Source of the DNA: Sycon ciliatum
Lineage: Eukaryota > Porifera > Calcarea > Leucosolenida > Sycettidae
Direction: 5' to 3'
Length of the DNA stretch: 64,000 nucleotides
Assembly: GCF_964019385.1 (NCBI RefSeq)
Contig: NC_088645.1
Location: forward strand, 23,060,104-23,124,103
In this document: one piece after another, positions 34,250 to 45,750 of the stretch
Position numbering within the stretch: the first letter of the stretch is position 1
Layout of the letters: the number at the start of each line of letters is the position of its first letter
Translations under genes and position numbers: made by a program
Notes under the pieces: generated by a model
Told to the model about the DNA's origin: nothing
The model's input: only the letters and a program-made list of their open reading frames with translations
Databases searched by the model: none

Positions 34250-35640
34250 GAGTGGAGAGGACTGTACATACAATGTCACATTGTGGAAGATCAAGTGACT
34301 CAGTTAGTCACACCTACATGTACTTGTACATGCTTCTAGTACAGACTCAGTGGAAGTGCTCACGCAGCACAGAGTCTGAGGCAAGCCAGCCACAGGCGTA
34401 TCTGCGGAATTGTACAATGATAGCTGAGCAGAAATCAAGGACTCAGATGGAGGGCCAAAGATTAATTTATGGCAAAGAAAAGAACCAAGGAACTACAAGT
34501 TACGCTATAATGTCCACCAATTGGCAGTTAGTTGTAGAACTTCAGTGCCGTCGGCCAGTGTCGTGCAATGTTATCGCAAGAGCTGGTTGTCCAGTAACTG
34601 GTTGTGCTGTAGTGGACATTATAACGGGTCCGCAGTACGGAATTTGAGCAAAATGGTAGGGAAAATTGAAGAGGATCGATCAGCTACAGCTATGTATGTA
34701 GAAGTTTTACGATTTATCATGTGATGGTACAAGTCACACATGTTTTGCACCAGCAAATTCAGCCACCGACAAGTATGTGAGTGTCAAAAAAGCAGAACAC
34801 AACTTCACTAGCAATGCACACGGCAGTACAGTAGTAGCACGGAAACACACTGCAAACTGATATGGAAAATCGGAAGTCACAGTATGCAAGACAGATCCAG
34901 TTGGTTGGCAGCACTCCTGAAGAGCCAGCAGCACTGTCAGTGTACAGCATCCAATGCAGATTGCATGATCATCATGCCATGGGCCAAGCACCAGGGTGCA
35001 CGTGCTGAACACCCTTGATTAATTATTAATAGTAGCAGGTTCAGTGATGTGTGCAATCCAGGATGCCGGGATGGCAGAGACCAAACTCGGACAAGCACCC
35101 TTCTGCAGTGGGGACTGTCCCCTGGATCCTGGTGCAGGCTTCATGCATGCCTAGCTAGCCTAGTCAGGTGATCTACTAGACTGCCAGCACTGGTACTCAG
35201 CTCAAGTGACCTGACACTTGACACAGTTTTCAAACGGTTTACTATACAGTAACCTGGACCCTTACGTCTTTTCCAGCCGGGGCCGTGCAGAGCAGCTGGT
35301 GGCCAGATTTGGCGTTCCATACACCGGGCGTTACGCTGGGTGGGTGGGGGATTCACCTTGGCCACCTTCCAGCATGGCCTCGCCTCCCCAAGGAGGACAC
35401 CATCCTTTCTGGGACCTAACATGCACGACTACTACATGTACGTAACTGCAGTTTTTTATTTATTTATTATTTTTTACTATGTTCACATACCCAGTTCTGC
35501 TCAATGAAATCCAGTCACCTCACTCAAGTTTGCGCCTTGCATCATTTCGCATCCCAGTGTTGCGCAGGCCTAGGGCTGCTAAACCTGAGTGATGCGACTG
35601 GATTTCTTTGAGCAGCACTGTTGTAGCAGTCGGTGTGAAG
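34250..35640. other. Unassigned intergenic sequence
   Basis: Several open frames up to 131 codons (34252-34647) lack domain motifs. No repeat with clear ends was found. Confidence 0.4.
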
Positions 35641-35664
35641 CAATTTCGTATAGAGTGCCTTGGG

Positions 35665-35808
35665 TATAGCATGCATGCCCTTGTCATGTGAACTTGGATG
35701 TATAGCATGCATGCCCTTGTCATGTGAACTTGGGTATAGCATGCATGCCCTTGTCATGTGAACTTGCGTATAGCATGCATGCCCTTGTCATGTGAACTTG
35801 GATGTATA
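35665..35808. repeat. 36-bp tandem repeat, about four copies
   Basis: Units built on TATAGCATGCATGCCCTTG and TCATGTGAACTTGG. Immediately upstream of a GT-rich tract and of the first exon of the MATH gene. Confidence 0.9.
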
Positions 35809-35825
35809 GGTAATCATTGTACGCA

Positions 35826-35938
35826 CGTGTGTGTGTACGTGTGTGTGTGTGCGTGTACGTGTGTGTGTGTGTGTGTACGTGTGTGTGTGTGCGTGTACGT
35901 GTGTGTGTGTGTGTGTGTGTGTGCGTGTGCGTGTGTAT
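35826..35938. repeat. GT microsatellite with TACGTG interruptions
   Basis: GT tract regularly interrupted by GTACGTGT, ending 17 bp before the first coding ATG of the MATH gene. Confidence 0.93.
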
Positions 35939-35955
35939 TGTAGGATACCTAAGGG

Positions 35956-36231
35956 ATGGCGCAGCAGCAGCCCAACGGTGGTCGGAGACGGCCACAGCAA
36001 GCCCAATGCATCGGCTCTAACGCTGCGCCGGATAGGCGTGCACGGTCTGCGTGTCCCACTGCCACCACCAGGAGCACCAGCACTGTACCTACGCGGCAGC
36101 CAGCCAATCGGCCCGCCGACCGTCACGCACACCTGATCTGCGTCGCTTCACGGAGCAACGGAGAACGCCAGCTTGAGCGGCTGTATCGGCCTGGGCAATC
36201 ATCATCACCAGCCATTGTCAGGTCTGGCCAG
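35956..36231 (+). CDS. MATH/TRAF-like protein, exon 1
   Basis: ATG in a good context (AAGGGATGGCG) opens 92 codons ending at GGCCAG|GTACAG, phase 0. The peptide is Arg/Ser/Thr/Pro-rich and probably disordered (starts M-A-Q-Q-Q-P-N, ends V-R-S-G-Q). A splice acceptor reading TGTAG lies at 35942, so translation could begin in a spliced leader exon. The phase joins the exon at 39485 without a stop. The four-exon model totals 1,554 nt, 517 residues. The protein has no signal peptide or membrane segment in this model and is expected in the cytoplasm. Confidence 0.6.
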
Positions 36232-36295
36232 GTACAGGGCAATTGAACTTGATCCCGATGACAACAGAAACTTCACTTACGTTACATAATATCAC

Positions 36296-36328
36296 CTGGG
36301 CCTGGGCCTGGGCCTGGGCCTGGGCCTA
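36296..36328. repeat. CCTGGG hexanucleotide repeat
   Basis: Five to six units of CCTGGG/GGGCCT just inside the first intron of the MATH gene. Confidence 0.93.
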
Positions 36329-36329
36329 T

Positions 36330-38889
36330 TCCTGTTGAAGCCGATACCAGGGCTATGCTTGTAATATTCGAAATAGGCTTGTATTCCAGCCAGGCATTTC
36401 TGTGGGTGTCAACACTAAAACCAGGCTTACGTGCCGACAGAGTATCGCTAAATGGCCCAGTATCAGCGAGAATCGACCTTCGGGGGAAAATCATTTTTTT
36501 CAGAATAAGTCATTTTCTGCAACGGCAAAAAAACTCTTGCTTCGCGCTCTGCACTTTCAAACAAAAAATAAGTTCATCGCAATAATGAATGCTTTTGATC
36601 GTCCTAGTAGGAGAGTTCGCTCACGATGGCCAGCTAGCTGCCGTCCGGCTCTGCCAGAAGTCATTGGATTTCTTAGGCAGGAATCGTCGCGTCTGATAGA
36701 GAACGACGACAGTTTCCAGAAGATGTTTTTGTCGACGCGCAATTCCTATTTAGCGACGAGAATTTCAACTTGATTTAGGCGCTCCGCCAAAGGAGCTCTG
36801 CTGGAAAAAGTACTTTCTGAAATCTGAAAATCCTTGTAGGGCCCTTCTGAATTCAGTACAGCTCCGCTCAGGAGAAATACTCAACGAGGAGAAACTAGTG
36901 AGGCGACGGCAACAGAGGTAGACGAACTGAAATGCCCTGGATCAACTCGAGTCAGGACGAAAGAGCGCTGCCGTTAGTGACATGATCTGAATTTTCCCGG
37001 GCTTCCACCCTGGACTCCGTGGTGAACACCAAACCCCTTGGACGGGGCAAGACGCCAAGAGCTGAACATTGATTGATTAGCTACGAACTCTCTGCGCTCA
37101 GTGCTAGAATCATGGCGCACTGACGCGCATGCAGCCAGTTCCCACAGAGCTCAAATTTGACAGAGGTGCAGCAGTGATGGACTACCTCTAAATCGTGTAT
37201 GAGATGAAGTGTGGGGTGTTAGAATGTTGTGTCTGTGTCATATACCCTGTGCGATTCACAGACTGTGACTCCAGGTGTAGTTGTAGCCCCCCTCCATCCT
37301 GTTCTGCACTTCTGTGGATTTTCAGCAGACTTGGGATGGCGTTCAAATACTTGGTCCGCGTCAGCGATATTGTCGCTTATCTTTCAGCTTTGTTATTATG
37401 TCGCCAATGCTTCCTTGGCAGCCCATTTCATCCCAATTTTGGTTAGCAAGTTAGTTTACTAGTACCTGAAAAGTCTTGCTCGAGTTCGAGGGGATTTCGA
37501 GAGCGACAGGTGGGTGATTCTGATTGATACAGCGCCGCATCAAAATAGATTATCTTTTTACGCTGTGCAGGCAAGAGCAGCGCAAGCCACAAGAAAGTAA
37601 TCGGCTACTCGGAATCAGCTCCATTTTGCTGAACGGCCGAGATCGCTCACCTCAGGAATCGCTCATCAAGCTGAGATCGCAGCTCCCTTACCTCCAGCTC
37701 AACGCTCGGAGTATCCAGCGCGTCGTGGAGATTTGCAAGTACTGTACGCGTCGTCGTCGTTCAAAATATAATCTTGCAAAGAACGGCATCTGATTTGAAC
37801 CACACAGGCTGTCGTGCTGCCCACGTGAAGTCCTATAGAGAAGGCGACCTTCACGATCGACTTCGTTTTAGAAAATAGCCAGGCAGCGGAGAGGAAGAGA
37901 GATGAGCTTGCAAAAGCAAGAGAGTCGATCCCGAGCAAAAATATTTGTCGCAAGCGCCGAGAGCAGCGACGACGAGGACCGAAAAAGTAGGAACCCTTCC
38001 TTGGACAATAAATTCCTCGCAGCTAGTTGTCATTCTATACCTTACCGTCCATCGTACCAAGTTTTATCACTTCAAGTGCACGCGTTCATGTCCAAAGTCT
38101 AAGTTCAAATTGTCGAAAGATAAGCGACAATATTGCTGACGCGGACCAAGTAGTTTTCATTGGTATGCAGTGATGAGGATCAAGGCCATCCATGCTCTAT
38201 GCCAGAGGTTGCCCAAGAGTTGTTTTACAACAAAAACTGGATGGATGATTTATTACACTGTCTATTTTTTATGTATTTCACTGTAACACATAGTATTCCG
38301 ATGTGGAAAACACTGTGATAAATTGTTGTATTTCCTGATATGTGCCTATGCTTGTTTGAGAAGCTTCTGGGTCATGAACATTGCTTTGTTCGGTCTAATA
38401 CTTTGCCATGTGATCACTAGATACCTATAGATGACAACAGCAGAAAAAAGTCATTTTGTGAAAAATCACCTCAAGGTCCATTTTCGCAGATACTGGGCCA
38501 AAGTGATGTGCATGGGTTTGGCTCACGGGCTTCTCTTTCCTGTCGGCCTTTGGGGCAGGGCCGGTTTATGCATGCTCGCATATGACATTGCTGGACTGGG
38601 TTGCTTCTGGGGTCTGCAAATCGAACCTTTGCGAGTTGCATTATGATCGTGACAACGTGAAACTCGGAGACGCAACACAGCTCCTCCCCCCCCCCCCCTC
38701 TCTCTCTCTCTCCCTCACCAACTCTCTCCCCTTCTCTCATAATTATGGTCTTCACCCCAGCTCAGGCATACGGTCCTTGCTGCTTGTGTGGCAGGAAACC
38801 GTGTCTGAAAATTGGGACAGTTTTGGCCAGTGAAACTTCACCTCAGGAGTAAAGTAACAACACGTTCAACTGCCATGACTGCTATGACT
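36330..38889 (+). other. First intron of the MATH gene, unassigned content
   Basis: No clear transposon ends. An open stretch at about 37571-37740, preceded by a plausible acceptor (GCTGTGCAG), encodes a basic peptide with R-K-P-Q-E-S-N-R-L-L-G and L-P-Y-L-Q-L-N-A-R; I cannot tell whether it is an extra exon or a relic. A CT run lies at 38698-38712. Confidence 0.35.
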
Positions 38890-38944
<55 letters not shown>

Positions 38945-39077
38945 ACTTCATAGCTGTGTTGTGTAGACCAGGCTGAATAGTGGCGGTCAATTCGTCAGCC
39001 TTGCAAGCTGTTGAATGGTGCAGTCCCAGCACAAGCTGCTATCATCGCCTCCGGCGATGGGCATCCAATGGTCCAAT

Positions 39078-39124
<47 letters not shown>
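38890..39124 (+). repeat. Dispersed GT-flanked repeat, copy C, with both GT arms
   Basis: GT tract at 38890-38942, core at 38943-39078 (GTAGACCAGGCTGAATAGTG, GTTGAATGGTGCAGTCCC, GCGATGGGCATCCAATGG), second GT tract at 39079-39124. This is the cleanest example of the GT-core-GT architecture. Confidence 0.85.
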
Positions 39125-39127
<3 letters not shown>

Positions 39128-39353
39128 TGCGTGATGTCGTCAATCCCTGTTCTGCACCTTGTCCTCATCCACTTGAGGTGTGGTGAGCCCGAAAGTGGGA
39201 TCATTTCCTAGTCCACCCAGAGTTTGGTGATTTCGGGGGTGTTGTTCGTTGGGCAGTTCAGTACCCAGTTGAGTCATCTTGACTAGAATCTCTCTCCTCA
39301 CTTCGGGGACACTCGCATGGTTATCTATGGCAGTGAGCAAGTACAAGTGTGTA

Positions 39354-39454
39354 CAGTCAACTTTGCGTGTAACGACACTCGGCCGGGCGTCAGAAAAGTG
39401 TCCTTATTCGCGAAGTGTCGTAATATCCGCAGTCGTTATTGGCGACGTTGACTG
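39354..39454 (+). mobile_element. MITE, CAGTCRACTTTGC family, copy 2 (internally deleted)
   Basis: Starts CAGTCAACTTTGCGTGTAAC, ends GCGACGTTGACTG, flanked by TA at 39352-39353 and 39455-39456. About 90 bp of the middle is missing compared with the 188-bp copy at 42765. Confidence 0.85.
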
Positions 39455-39484
39455 TATGTGCATGTATGTGTATGTGTACCACAG

Positions 39485-39824
39485 AACTCCGGGGTAGCCG
39501 CCGAGGCAACTGAACAGCACGAAACCGTATCAGCATCGGCAGCTCATGCGCACAGCGATTACCCTACCTGGGATGATTTAGCGGAGGTGAAGTCGACCAA
39601 TTACAGCCAGGCGTGGAATTTTGACCGGCGGCTCCGTGAAGTCGAGACCCGTCTTCAGAAGATTGAGGCGCGTGATCACCACCATGCTGAACCCGATGAC
39701 GTGTTGCAACCGCCAAGCCTGCCAGGCTTCAGTGGTTACGGGTCAGCAGCCTCTCGGTCTTCAGCATCCACGCCGTCCGGACAAGATGACCTCTCCTGTT
39801 CGCTACAGCCCCGCCACTACACAG
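39485..39824 (+). CDS. MATH/TRAF-like protein, exon 2 (coiled-coil candidate)
   Basis: Enters after ACCACAG in phase 0 and leaves at CTACACAG|GTACGG in phase 1. It encodes residues 93-206 of the model. Residues about 138-155 read F-D-R-R-L-R-E-V-E-T-R-L-Q-K-I-E, a heptad-compatible helix that could be the oligomerising coiled coil expected just N-terminal of a TRAF-type domain. The rest is Ser/Pro-rich linker. Phase and open frame agree with both neighbours. Confidence 0.65.
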
Positions 39825-40821
39825 GTACGGACTGAGTTCTAGTTTTGATGTGTGTGTGTTTTTCAAGTGTTCGGCAGCAAATCATTGTATGATTCGTGTG
39901 CATTACCCTTGATAGCCACCCAGTGATATGTGTGTTGATGGGCAACATCATTACAATGCCGAATGCTTTTGCTTACCCTTGTATGCTGTAAAAGCCATTA
40001 TTCTAACGAGGCGCATACAATAACGATTGCCTAAAATTGACTGGTTTGAACCAACGGTAACGATTCTCACTCATTCTCAACGCTCAATAGCAACAATACG
40101 TCGTGTTGATTTCTGCATAAAGATTTCTATTTTAACGACAGATTTCTCCTCGTTAACTCGTTAGATTTAGCACTTCGGTATATATATATATGTGTTGAGT
40201 TCGAAACAAGACGGCTGACAACGGGAACAAGTTAGTTGGGGGAACGACATTTATGATACTAGTAGACGACGAGACAAGAGACCAAGACGAACGAAACGAC
40301 TACATTGAAGAGTGAGAAAAGAGAGAGAGAGATCAAGTCTGAACGGCAAGATAAAGGGCCTGGGTAGCTATGGCAAATATGGGCGCGCAAGTAGCTATCC
40401 AGGCCAACGGAGCAAAAGGAGACAAAAGGTGCGTACGCAAGTGCATGCAGGCCAGCTAGAAAAGGTACGGGAGGAGGTACCTAACATATGGCTTTCACAG
40501 TACTGCATTTTTACCATGAAATACTAGCTGAGGCGGTTAGTAGTTTGCAAGCCCGAACATTTCTCCCAATTTGAAAAAATCCGCACAAATGCCCTGAAAT
40601 GATGTGGCACATGTTTCAGACAGGCAAAAATAAAAGCCCGGTGCTCACTTCCGATAATACGGTATTACCCTTAAAATTCTATTGTGCATTATGTGCGGTC
40701 GCATACTGGTGAGGAACAATAGTATGTAGGTGATCTGCAAGGTACCTACACTGTGCCGCAGTGACACCTGTCTAAGGTGACCAGCTCCTCAATGGAACTT
40801 GGGAATGGGGTCTTTGCATAC

Positions 40822-40956
40822 AGGTGGTCTCCTTGTCCAGGGTTATTTGACTGGATATCACAGGTGGTCTCTCCTTGTCCAGGGTTATTTGACTGGATAT
40901 CACAGGACTGAGGTGGTCTCTCCTTGTCCAGGGTTATTTGACTGGATATCAGAGGG
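40822..40956. repeat. Short tandem repeat, three copies
   Basis: Copies of about 45-60 bp containing CTCCTTGTCCAGGGTTATTT and GACTGGATATCA. Confidence 0.85.
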
Positions 40957-41857
40957 TCCTAGTTGCAGTGCCAGTGGTATTCTGTATCTGGCGGGTGACC
41001 TGATCTGAGTAGTTGCCTTGACAGGTTATACGTGACTGATACTGCACTGGCCTATCAGATAGCCACGACCTTGGAGAGATAGTCTTTTCCAGGCTGTTTG
41101 AACAACATCAGAGATCCTTAGCAAAAGTACGATATTATTTAACTTTTACGGTACTCACTCCCAGCCGTGACAAAATACGTTATCGGGTAACGGAAGAACG
41201 TTACAGAGCTCAAAATAATGAGCCGACGTTCGTGATGGTAATTCTGCAAAAAATGCAACAACTCGCATTGTTTTGTAACTGGCGGGGGATAAAAAACACG
41301 TGCAGATTGAGATCAAATTCGAGATTGCTTCCTCTTGTGACATTTAGCTTTTTTTGGCGAGTTGACAATGTCTGCGTCCTCTGCTTCGTGCCTTTGACCC
41401 TCTATCCCATCTGGGAAACAAAGGACCGGTTCCACGGCACTCCTGAGGAAGAAATTCACAGGCCTCTCCCAGACGCGCTGGAGCTGCGGAACAGTCTTCG
41501 GTGCTGCGTTTAGGAAAGGTTTTCCAAGGACCTGGGAACAGCGAAAACTCATTTTCGCCGTGCCTTTGCCATTCCAGAGTGAAAGACCTCGCCAGGGTAT
41601 TCGTTCGGAACGATAGCATACTAATCCCTGGTTCAAAATTTTGAATTTCTCGCACTTGTTTCCACGAAAATTCATATCGCCATGGTTGCCACAACTACTT
41701 CGTCTGAGGTGACTCTGAACTATACCGTACATTGTGCTAAGGGAAAAGTCAGCTTGAACGATGCGAAGTGCGGAAAGGTTTGCGTTTACGTTAGCGTTTT
41801 TTTTTCAGCTAAGGATATCTTTTCACTGTGATGTACTGATTGACAGTGGAGTGGTAT

Positions 41858-42007
41858 CAGGCGCGTGCGCCGGTGCCCTTCAGGGGGGATTGGGGGGCCT
41901 CCCCGGGAAATTTTTCCAAAAATGAAGCTAAATCCTGCATTTTGAGCGAAAATGGGGGGGGGGGGGGGGTTCCGGGCACCCAGGAACCCATACGGGGCAC
42001 GCGCCTG
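41858..42007. mobile_element. MITE with CAGGCGCGTGC ends
   Basis: Starts CAGGCGCGTGCGCC and ends GGGGCACGCGCCTG, an 11-bp perfect inverted repeat. It has a G-run of about 16 near its right side. The ends resemble the larger element at 58635-59695 (CAGGCGCGTACGC). No clear target duplication. Confidence 0.6.
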
Positions 42008-42059
42008 GGTGTGCACCCATTCTGACTGTGTACGACCAAGCCAGTGATCTAAGCACAGG

Positions 42060-42160
42060 CGTGTGTGTATGTGTGTGTGTGACGGTGTGTGTGTGTGTGT
42101 GTCACGGTGTGTGTGTGTGTGTATGTGTGTGTCACGGTGTGTGTGTGTGTGTGCGTGTGT

Positions 42161-42191
<31 letters not shown>

Positions 42192-42192
42192 C
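42060..42192. repeat. GT microsatellite with CACGG interruptions
   Basis: GT tract punctuated by GTGACGGTGT and GTCACGGTGT. It lies shortly upstream of the exon-3 acceptor. Confidence 0.93.
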
Positions 42193-42259
42193 ATGCGCAT
42201 GTGTGTGAACGTGCATGCATGCGTGTGCATGTCCCGATGTGCATTGCATCCCTTTACAG

Positions 42260-42647
42260 AACCAGTTCGGCCAGATGGGACTCGTGGTCCTCCGCCAAGC
42301 ATACCTGCCCCGCTACATCTGTCACATTTGGCATCATCATCGGACAATGCACAGCGATCAATATCACCAGGTGAATCACTGCGCCCATCCGCACCACCAC
42401 CAACAGCCAGCCACACTAGTTCCGAGGCACGTACCGCATTGCCATTAGTAGATTCGCCGGTGACGAATCCAATGTCTTCGGTGTTCAGGGGTCGCAAGAG
42501 ACACGGTCAAACTGAAAGAATGTCCCCAGCGGAACGCGCTCGCCGTGGAAACACCACCCGTCCGCCGTGGGCAGATGATAGTGCCTCTGCGAGCAGTCCA
42601 ACGCCGCAAGGAACACCTGTCCCCAATGCTGATCTTGACAGAGCCAG
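42260..42647 (+). CDS. MATH/TRAF-like protein, exon 3 (Ser/Pro-rich linker)
   Basis: Enters after CCCTTTACAG and completes a Glu codon (G|AA) left open by exon 2. Leaves at GAGCCAG|GTTAGT in phase 2. It encodes about 129 residues, rich in Pro, Ser, Thr and Arg with R-G-R-K-R-H and [10 protein letters not shown] segments; probably disordered, possibly a phosphorylation or nuclear-localisation region. The other two frames contain stops. Confidence 0.65.
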
Positions 42648-42764
42648 GTTAGTTTGGTTAGTTTGGAACGCGCACACACGAACACACACACACACACACG
42701 TTTTTGGTAGGTGCCATATTATCAGGAGTATAAGCAGCACCCAGAATTTTTGTCACGAAATATA

Positions 42765-42952
42765 CAGTCAACTTTGCTTATAACGACACTCGGTGGGGCA
42801 TCAGAAAAGTGTCCTTATTCGCAAAGTGTCGTTATACCCGAAGTCTCATTATATGTGTCACAGTTGGATGGGACTTTGCTATGGGCATGAAAATTATGTC
42901 GTTATTGGCGAATTGTCGTTATATCCGCAGTCGTCATTAGCGAAGTCGACTG
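42765..42952 (+). mobile_element. MITE, CAGTCRACTTTGC family, copy 3 (full length)
   Basis: Starts CAGTCAACTTTGCTTATAAC and ends TTAGCGAAGTCGACTG, with TA on both sides (42763-42764, 42953-42954). 188 bp, non-coding. Confidence 0.88.
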
Positions 42953-43069
42953 TAGACATCTACCCTGTTCATAACCAAGTATAAGCCCCACTGACTTGTT
43001 TTTGGGGAGAGGGATTACTGGCGTCTAAAGTGGGACATACACTCTGGAAAATACACGCTACTAGTGCAG

Positions 43070-43271
43070 TAGGGTCCGGCGGATTCTGCCGGCAGAAAAA
43101 TTGGCAGAATTCGGTACTTTTTCTGGTAAGAGTTTCATGCATGTTTGGTATGTGGATAAAAAATGGAGCAGAATTCGAGGAATTACCCGTCATAAGGTTT
43201 GTATGGTTCCAAATTTCACTGCTTTTCGAGCAGAATCTGCCACCTTTTCGAGCAGAATCCGCCGGTCCCTA
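43070..43271. mobile_element. MITE with TAGGGTCCGGCGGATTCTGC ends
   Basis: Right end GCAGAATCCGCCGGTCCCTA is a near-perfect inverted copy of the left end. Flanks TAGTGCAG (43062-43069) and TAGCGCAG (43272-43279) match in seven of eight bases, as expected for a hAT target duplication. Partial relatives lie at 46262-46436 and, inverted, near 61175-61300. Confidence 0.78.
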
Positions 43272-43276
43272 TAGCG

Positions 43277-43465
43277 CAGTCAACTTCGCTAATAACGACT
43301 GCGGATATAATGACAGTTCGCGAATAATGACGGAGTTTCCATGCCCAGAGCAAAGTCCCCTCTAACTGTAATATATATAGCGAGACTTCGGGTATAAGGA
43401 CACTTCGCGAATAAGGACACCTTTTCTGATGCCCCGCCGAGTGTCGTTATACGCAAAGTTGACTG
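43277..43465 (-). mobile_element. MITE, CAGTCRACTTTGC family, copy 4 (reverse)
   Basis: Reverse-complement orientation of the 42765 element: CAGTCAACTTCGCTAATAAC at the left and ACGCAAAGTTGACTG at the right. TA follows on the right but not on the left, where it abuts the flank of the preceding hAT MITE. Confidence 0.85.
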
Positions 43466-43641
43466 TATACGAAATTACGAATGCTTTGAGGTAATGGTAG
43501 ATCATAGATCTGAGCGTAGGGACGGGAGGTGAGGTGTTAGACATCACTGTCGAAAGCCCTCTTTGTGAGCTAACGTGCATTGGCATTGTTCTGTGACGTG
43601 TCGTGTGACACATGCTGCATTGAATTGTCCGTGTGCTCTAG

Positions 43642-44191
43642 GGATCCAAGGTCGTCCATATGCAGTAGCTCATCAGCAGAGTCGCCTGTGGTGGACTTGC
43701 ACAGTCGGCACGGCGACCAAGCCCGTGCACCACAATACGAGCACGCACAGGAGGTAGCGCTTGACTCCCACCCTGTAGCGTACGAGGTGGATTGGGACGC
43801 ACTCTCTAGTGGACGCAGCCGGGTGCAACTGGGCCCACTCCATCCCACTGGCGTGCACACCTGCAGTGTGGATCTGTTCGTGGACAGCGCGACCGGCGAT
43901 CCCAACCTGAGCGTTTGCGTCATTGCCAATGCGGAAAGCTCCTCTGGTGGTGGCGGCCATGGTGGTAATCATGGCAACTGGATAGGCCGAGCACAGGTAA
44001 CCGTCAAACTGTGCCACCCGGAAGCCTCCGACCGTATTCTTCCAGTCTCGTTTTCAGTGAAAGTCAACGAGGGTATGGAGGCACGCACGCACCAACAGCT
44101 ACCACACTGTATTGCAGATACCCACACTGTGCTTTCAGGTGGCTTCGTGAATAACGGCACTCTGCTTGTGGAAGTACAAATTGAGGTTTAG
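43642..44191 (+). CDS. MATH/TRAF-like protein, last exon
   Basis: Enters after GCTCTAG, completing an Arg codon (AG|G), and ends with TAG at 44189-44191. Residues about 380-517 of the model read as a beta-rich fold: Y-E-V-D-W near the start, then V-D-L-F-V, L-S-V-C-V-I-A, Q-V-T-V-K-L, S-F-S-V-K-V-N-E-G, and the closing G-G-F-V-N-N-G-T-L-L-V-E-V-Q-I-E-V. That succession and the final G-[F/Y]-x-x-[D/N]-x-T-L-x-V-x-V strand match MATH/TRAF domains, which bind receptor tails or substrates. A Gly/His-rich loop interrupts the middle. No RING or zinc finger appears in the four exons found, so it is not a full TRAF in this model; it could be a MATH-only adaptor. The fold assignment is by eye. Confidence 0.65.
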
Positions 44192-44264
44192 CGGCGGTAA
44201 TCATCGTTTACGGCACATGTACGCATCATCAGGCAAGCCCGAAAACGCTTGTTTTTTGCACCAG

Positions 44265-44556
44265 AAGCCGCACATCTGGGATACAATCAATGTGTGGCCA
44301 CCCTAGCCGTGAAACACCCCGTTGAGATGGCCTATAGCCCGCACATCAGGGATACAATCAATGTGTGGCCACCCTAGCCGTGAAACACCCCGTTAAGATG
44401 GCCTATAGCCCGCACATCAGGGATACAATCAATGTGTGGCCACCCTAGCCGTGAAACACCCCGTTAAGATGGCCTATAGCCCGCAGATCAGGGATACAAT
44501 CAATGTGTGGCCACCCTAGCCGTGGAACACCCCGTTAAGATGGCCTATAGCCCTAT
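44265..44556. repeat. 71-bp tandem repeat, four copies
   Basis: Units contain CGCACATCAGGGATACAATC and GTGGCCACCCTAGCCGTG, ending GATGGCCTATAGCC. Begins about 75 bp after the MATH gene stop codon, so it may be in its 3' UTR. Confidence 0.95.
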
Positions 44557-44559
44557 GTT

Positions 44560-45747
44560 CGTGTTCAGCTAGGTGATACATTCACTCGTCTACTGTAGAG
44601 CGCTGCCGTACCGGGTAATATCGACACAAACCTGAAAATACTCCCCTGGAACATTGCGTTTTGAGCCTGACTCGAGCTGGTCTCAAGCAGGTAGTGAAAG
44701 CCAACTGCCCCGTTTCATGTTCCGGAGCTTGACGAATCTTATAGCCGTGAACGTTATTTTCCGGCCGCGCTGTTGAGACCTTCAGTTACTTTCATAACTA
44801 TTCCTCTGACCCACCCTCAAATTCCCCCTTCCGATTCATTTTTGCCCTTACTTTGACCACATCGAACCGTGAATTGTTTTGACCATATATGGCACATACT
44901 CCAGCAAACCTTTATCTACTGGTCCTTCCTGCTGGCCCCAGTGCATTTAATGATTTTTGAGCACTCGCTTTTTAATTAAAAGACAATTATTTAGTTTCCC
45001 TTTGGGCCATGCTAACCTTGCACCTCTAACACATTACATCATACTCTATACAAAGTTTAGCACCGCCGGTCCAGAAATTGTATTACGTGAAGATAGAATA
45101 GAGAGCCTGCAGTATATTTTTGAAAGTATATTATTTTTGATGCATTGAAGCCTCCTCTAACCTTTCTTCTTTTCCTGTGGACGCTTCGTCACTGTGTGAA
45201 CACTATATTGTGTACTGTATTGTATGGAGGATTGGCCACAGGTGCTGAGCCTCGGCATTCTATTCTCTTTGGTTGAATGTAATTTCCCAGCCAAGAAGTA
45301 CATGTACATGTATTTGTACTGACGTGCCCCCGAAAGTCTGCCTTCTAGGCAGTAACGTTATTCATGAGGTTGTCGGAGGTGAAAGGGGAGATATTTGAAC
45401 AAAATCGTCACAGTGTCTTGAACCCGATGATGGGCCATCACTCATAATTATAGTCATGTATTCTCTACCACTACGTAAGCCATGGGGCAGGTTTTGTTCA
45501 GTACAGTACCCCCCCCCCTCCCCCTAATCTGGGCAGGGCATGGCGGGACCGAACAGTGCCCGGAACTCACAACATACATTCACACACAGTCCTGCTCGAT
45601 GAACTCCGGTCGGGTCGCTCAAGTTTGTGCCCTGCACCATTAATTTTCACAGCTAGACCAGTGTTGGCGAGTCTAGGGCTTCGCAACGCCCGGTGCGTAC
45701 TTGAGGGATAAAGACTCGGTGGATTTCATTGGGCAGCACTGTACTAC
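44560..45747. other. Unassigned intergenic sequence
   Basis: No gene or bounded repeat recognised. A C-run lies at 45511-45524. Confidence 0.4.
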
Positions 45748-45750
45748 TTA

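Larger units (their letters stand above)
39825..42059 (+). other. Second intron of the MATH gene, first part
   Basis: Contains a three-copy tandem repeat at about 40822-40956 (GGTGGTCTCTCCTTGTCCAG then GGTTATTTGACTGG) and the 150-bp TIR element at 41858. The minus-strand 139-codon frame at 41313-41732 has no domain and I do not call it a gene. Confidence 0.45.

Noticed and set aside
41313..41732. 139-codon minus-strand open frame in the MATH gene intron
   Set aside because: No recognisable motif, and an overlapping frame of similar length (41344-41694) on the same strand suggests chance openness.
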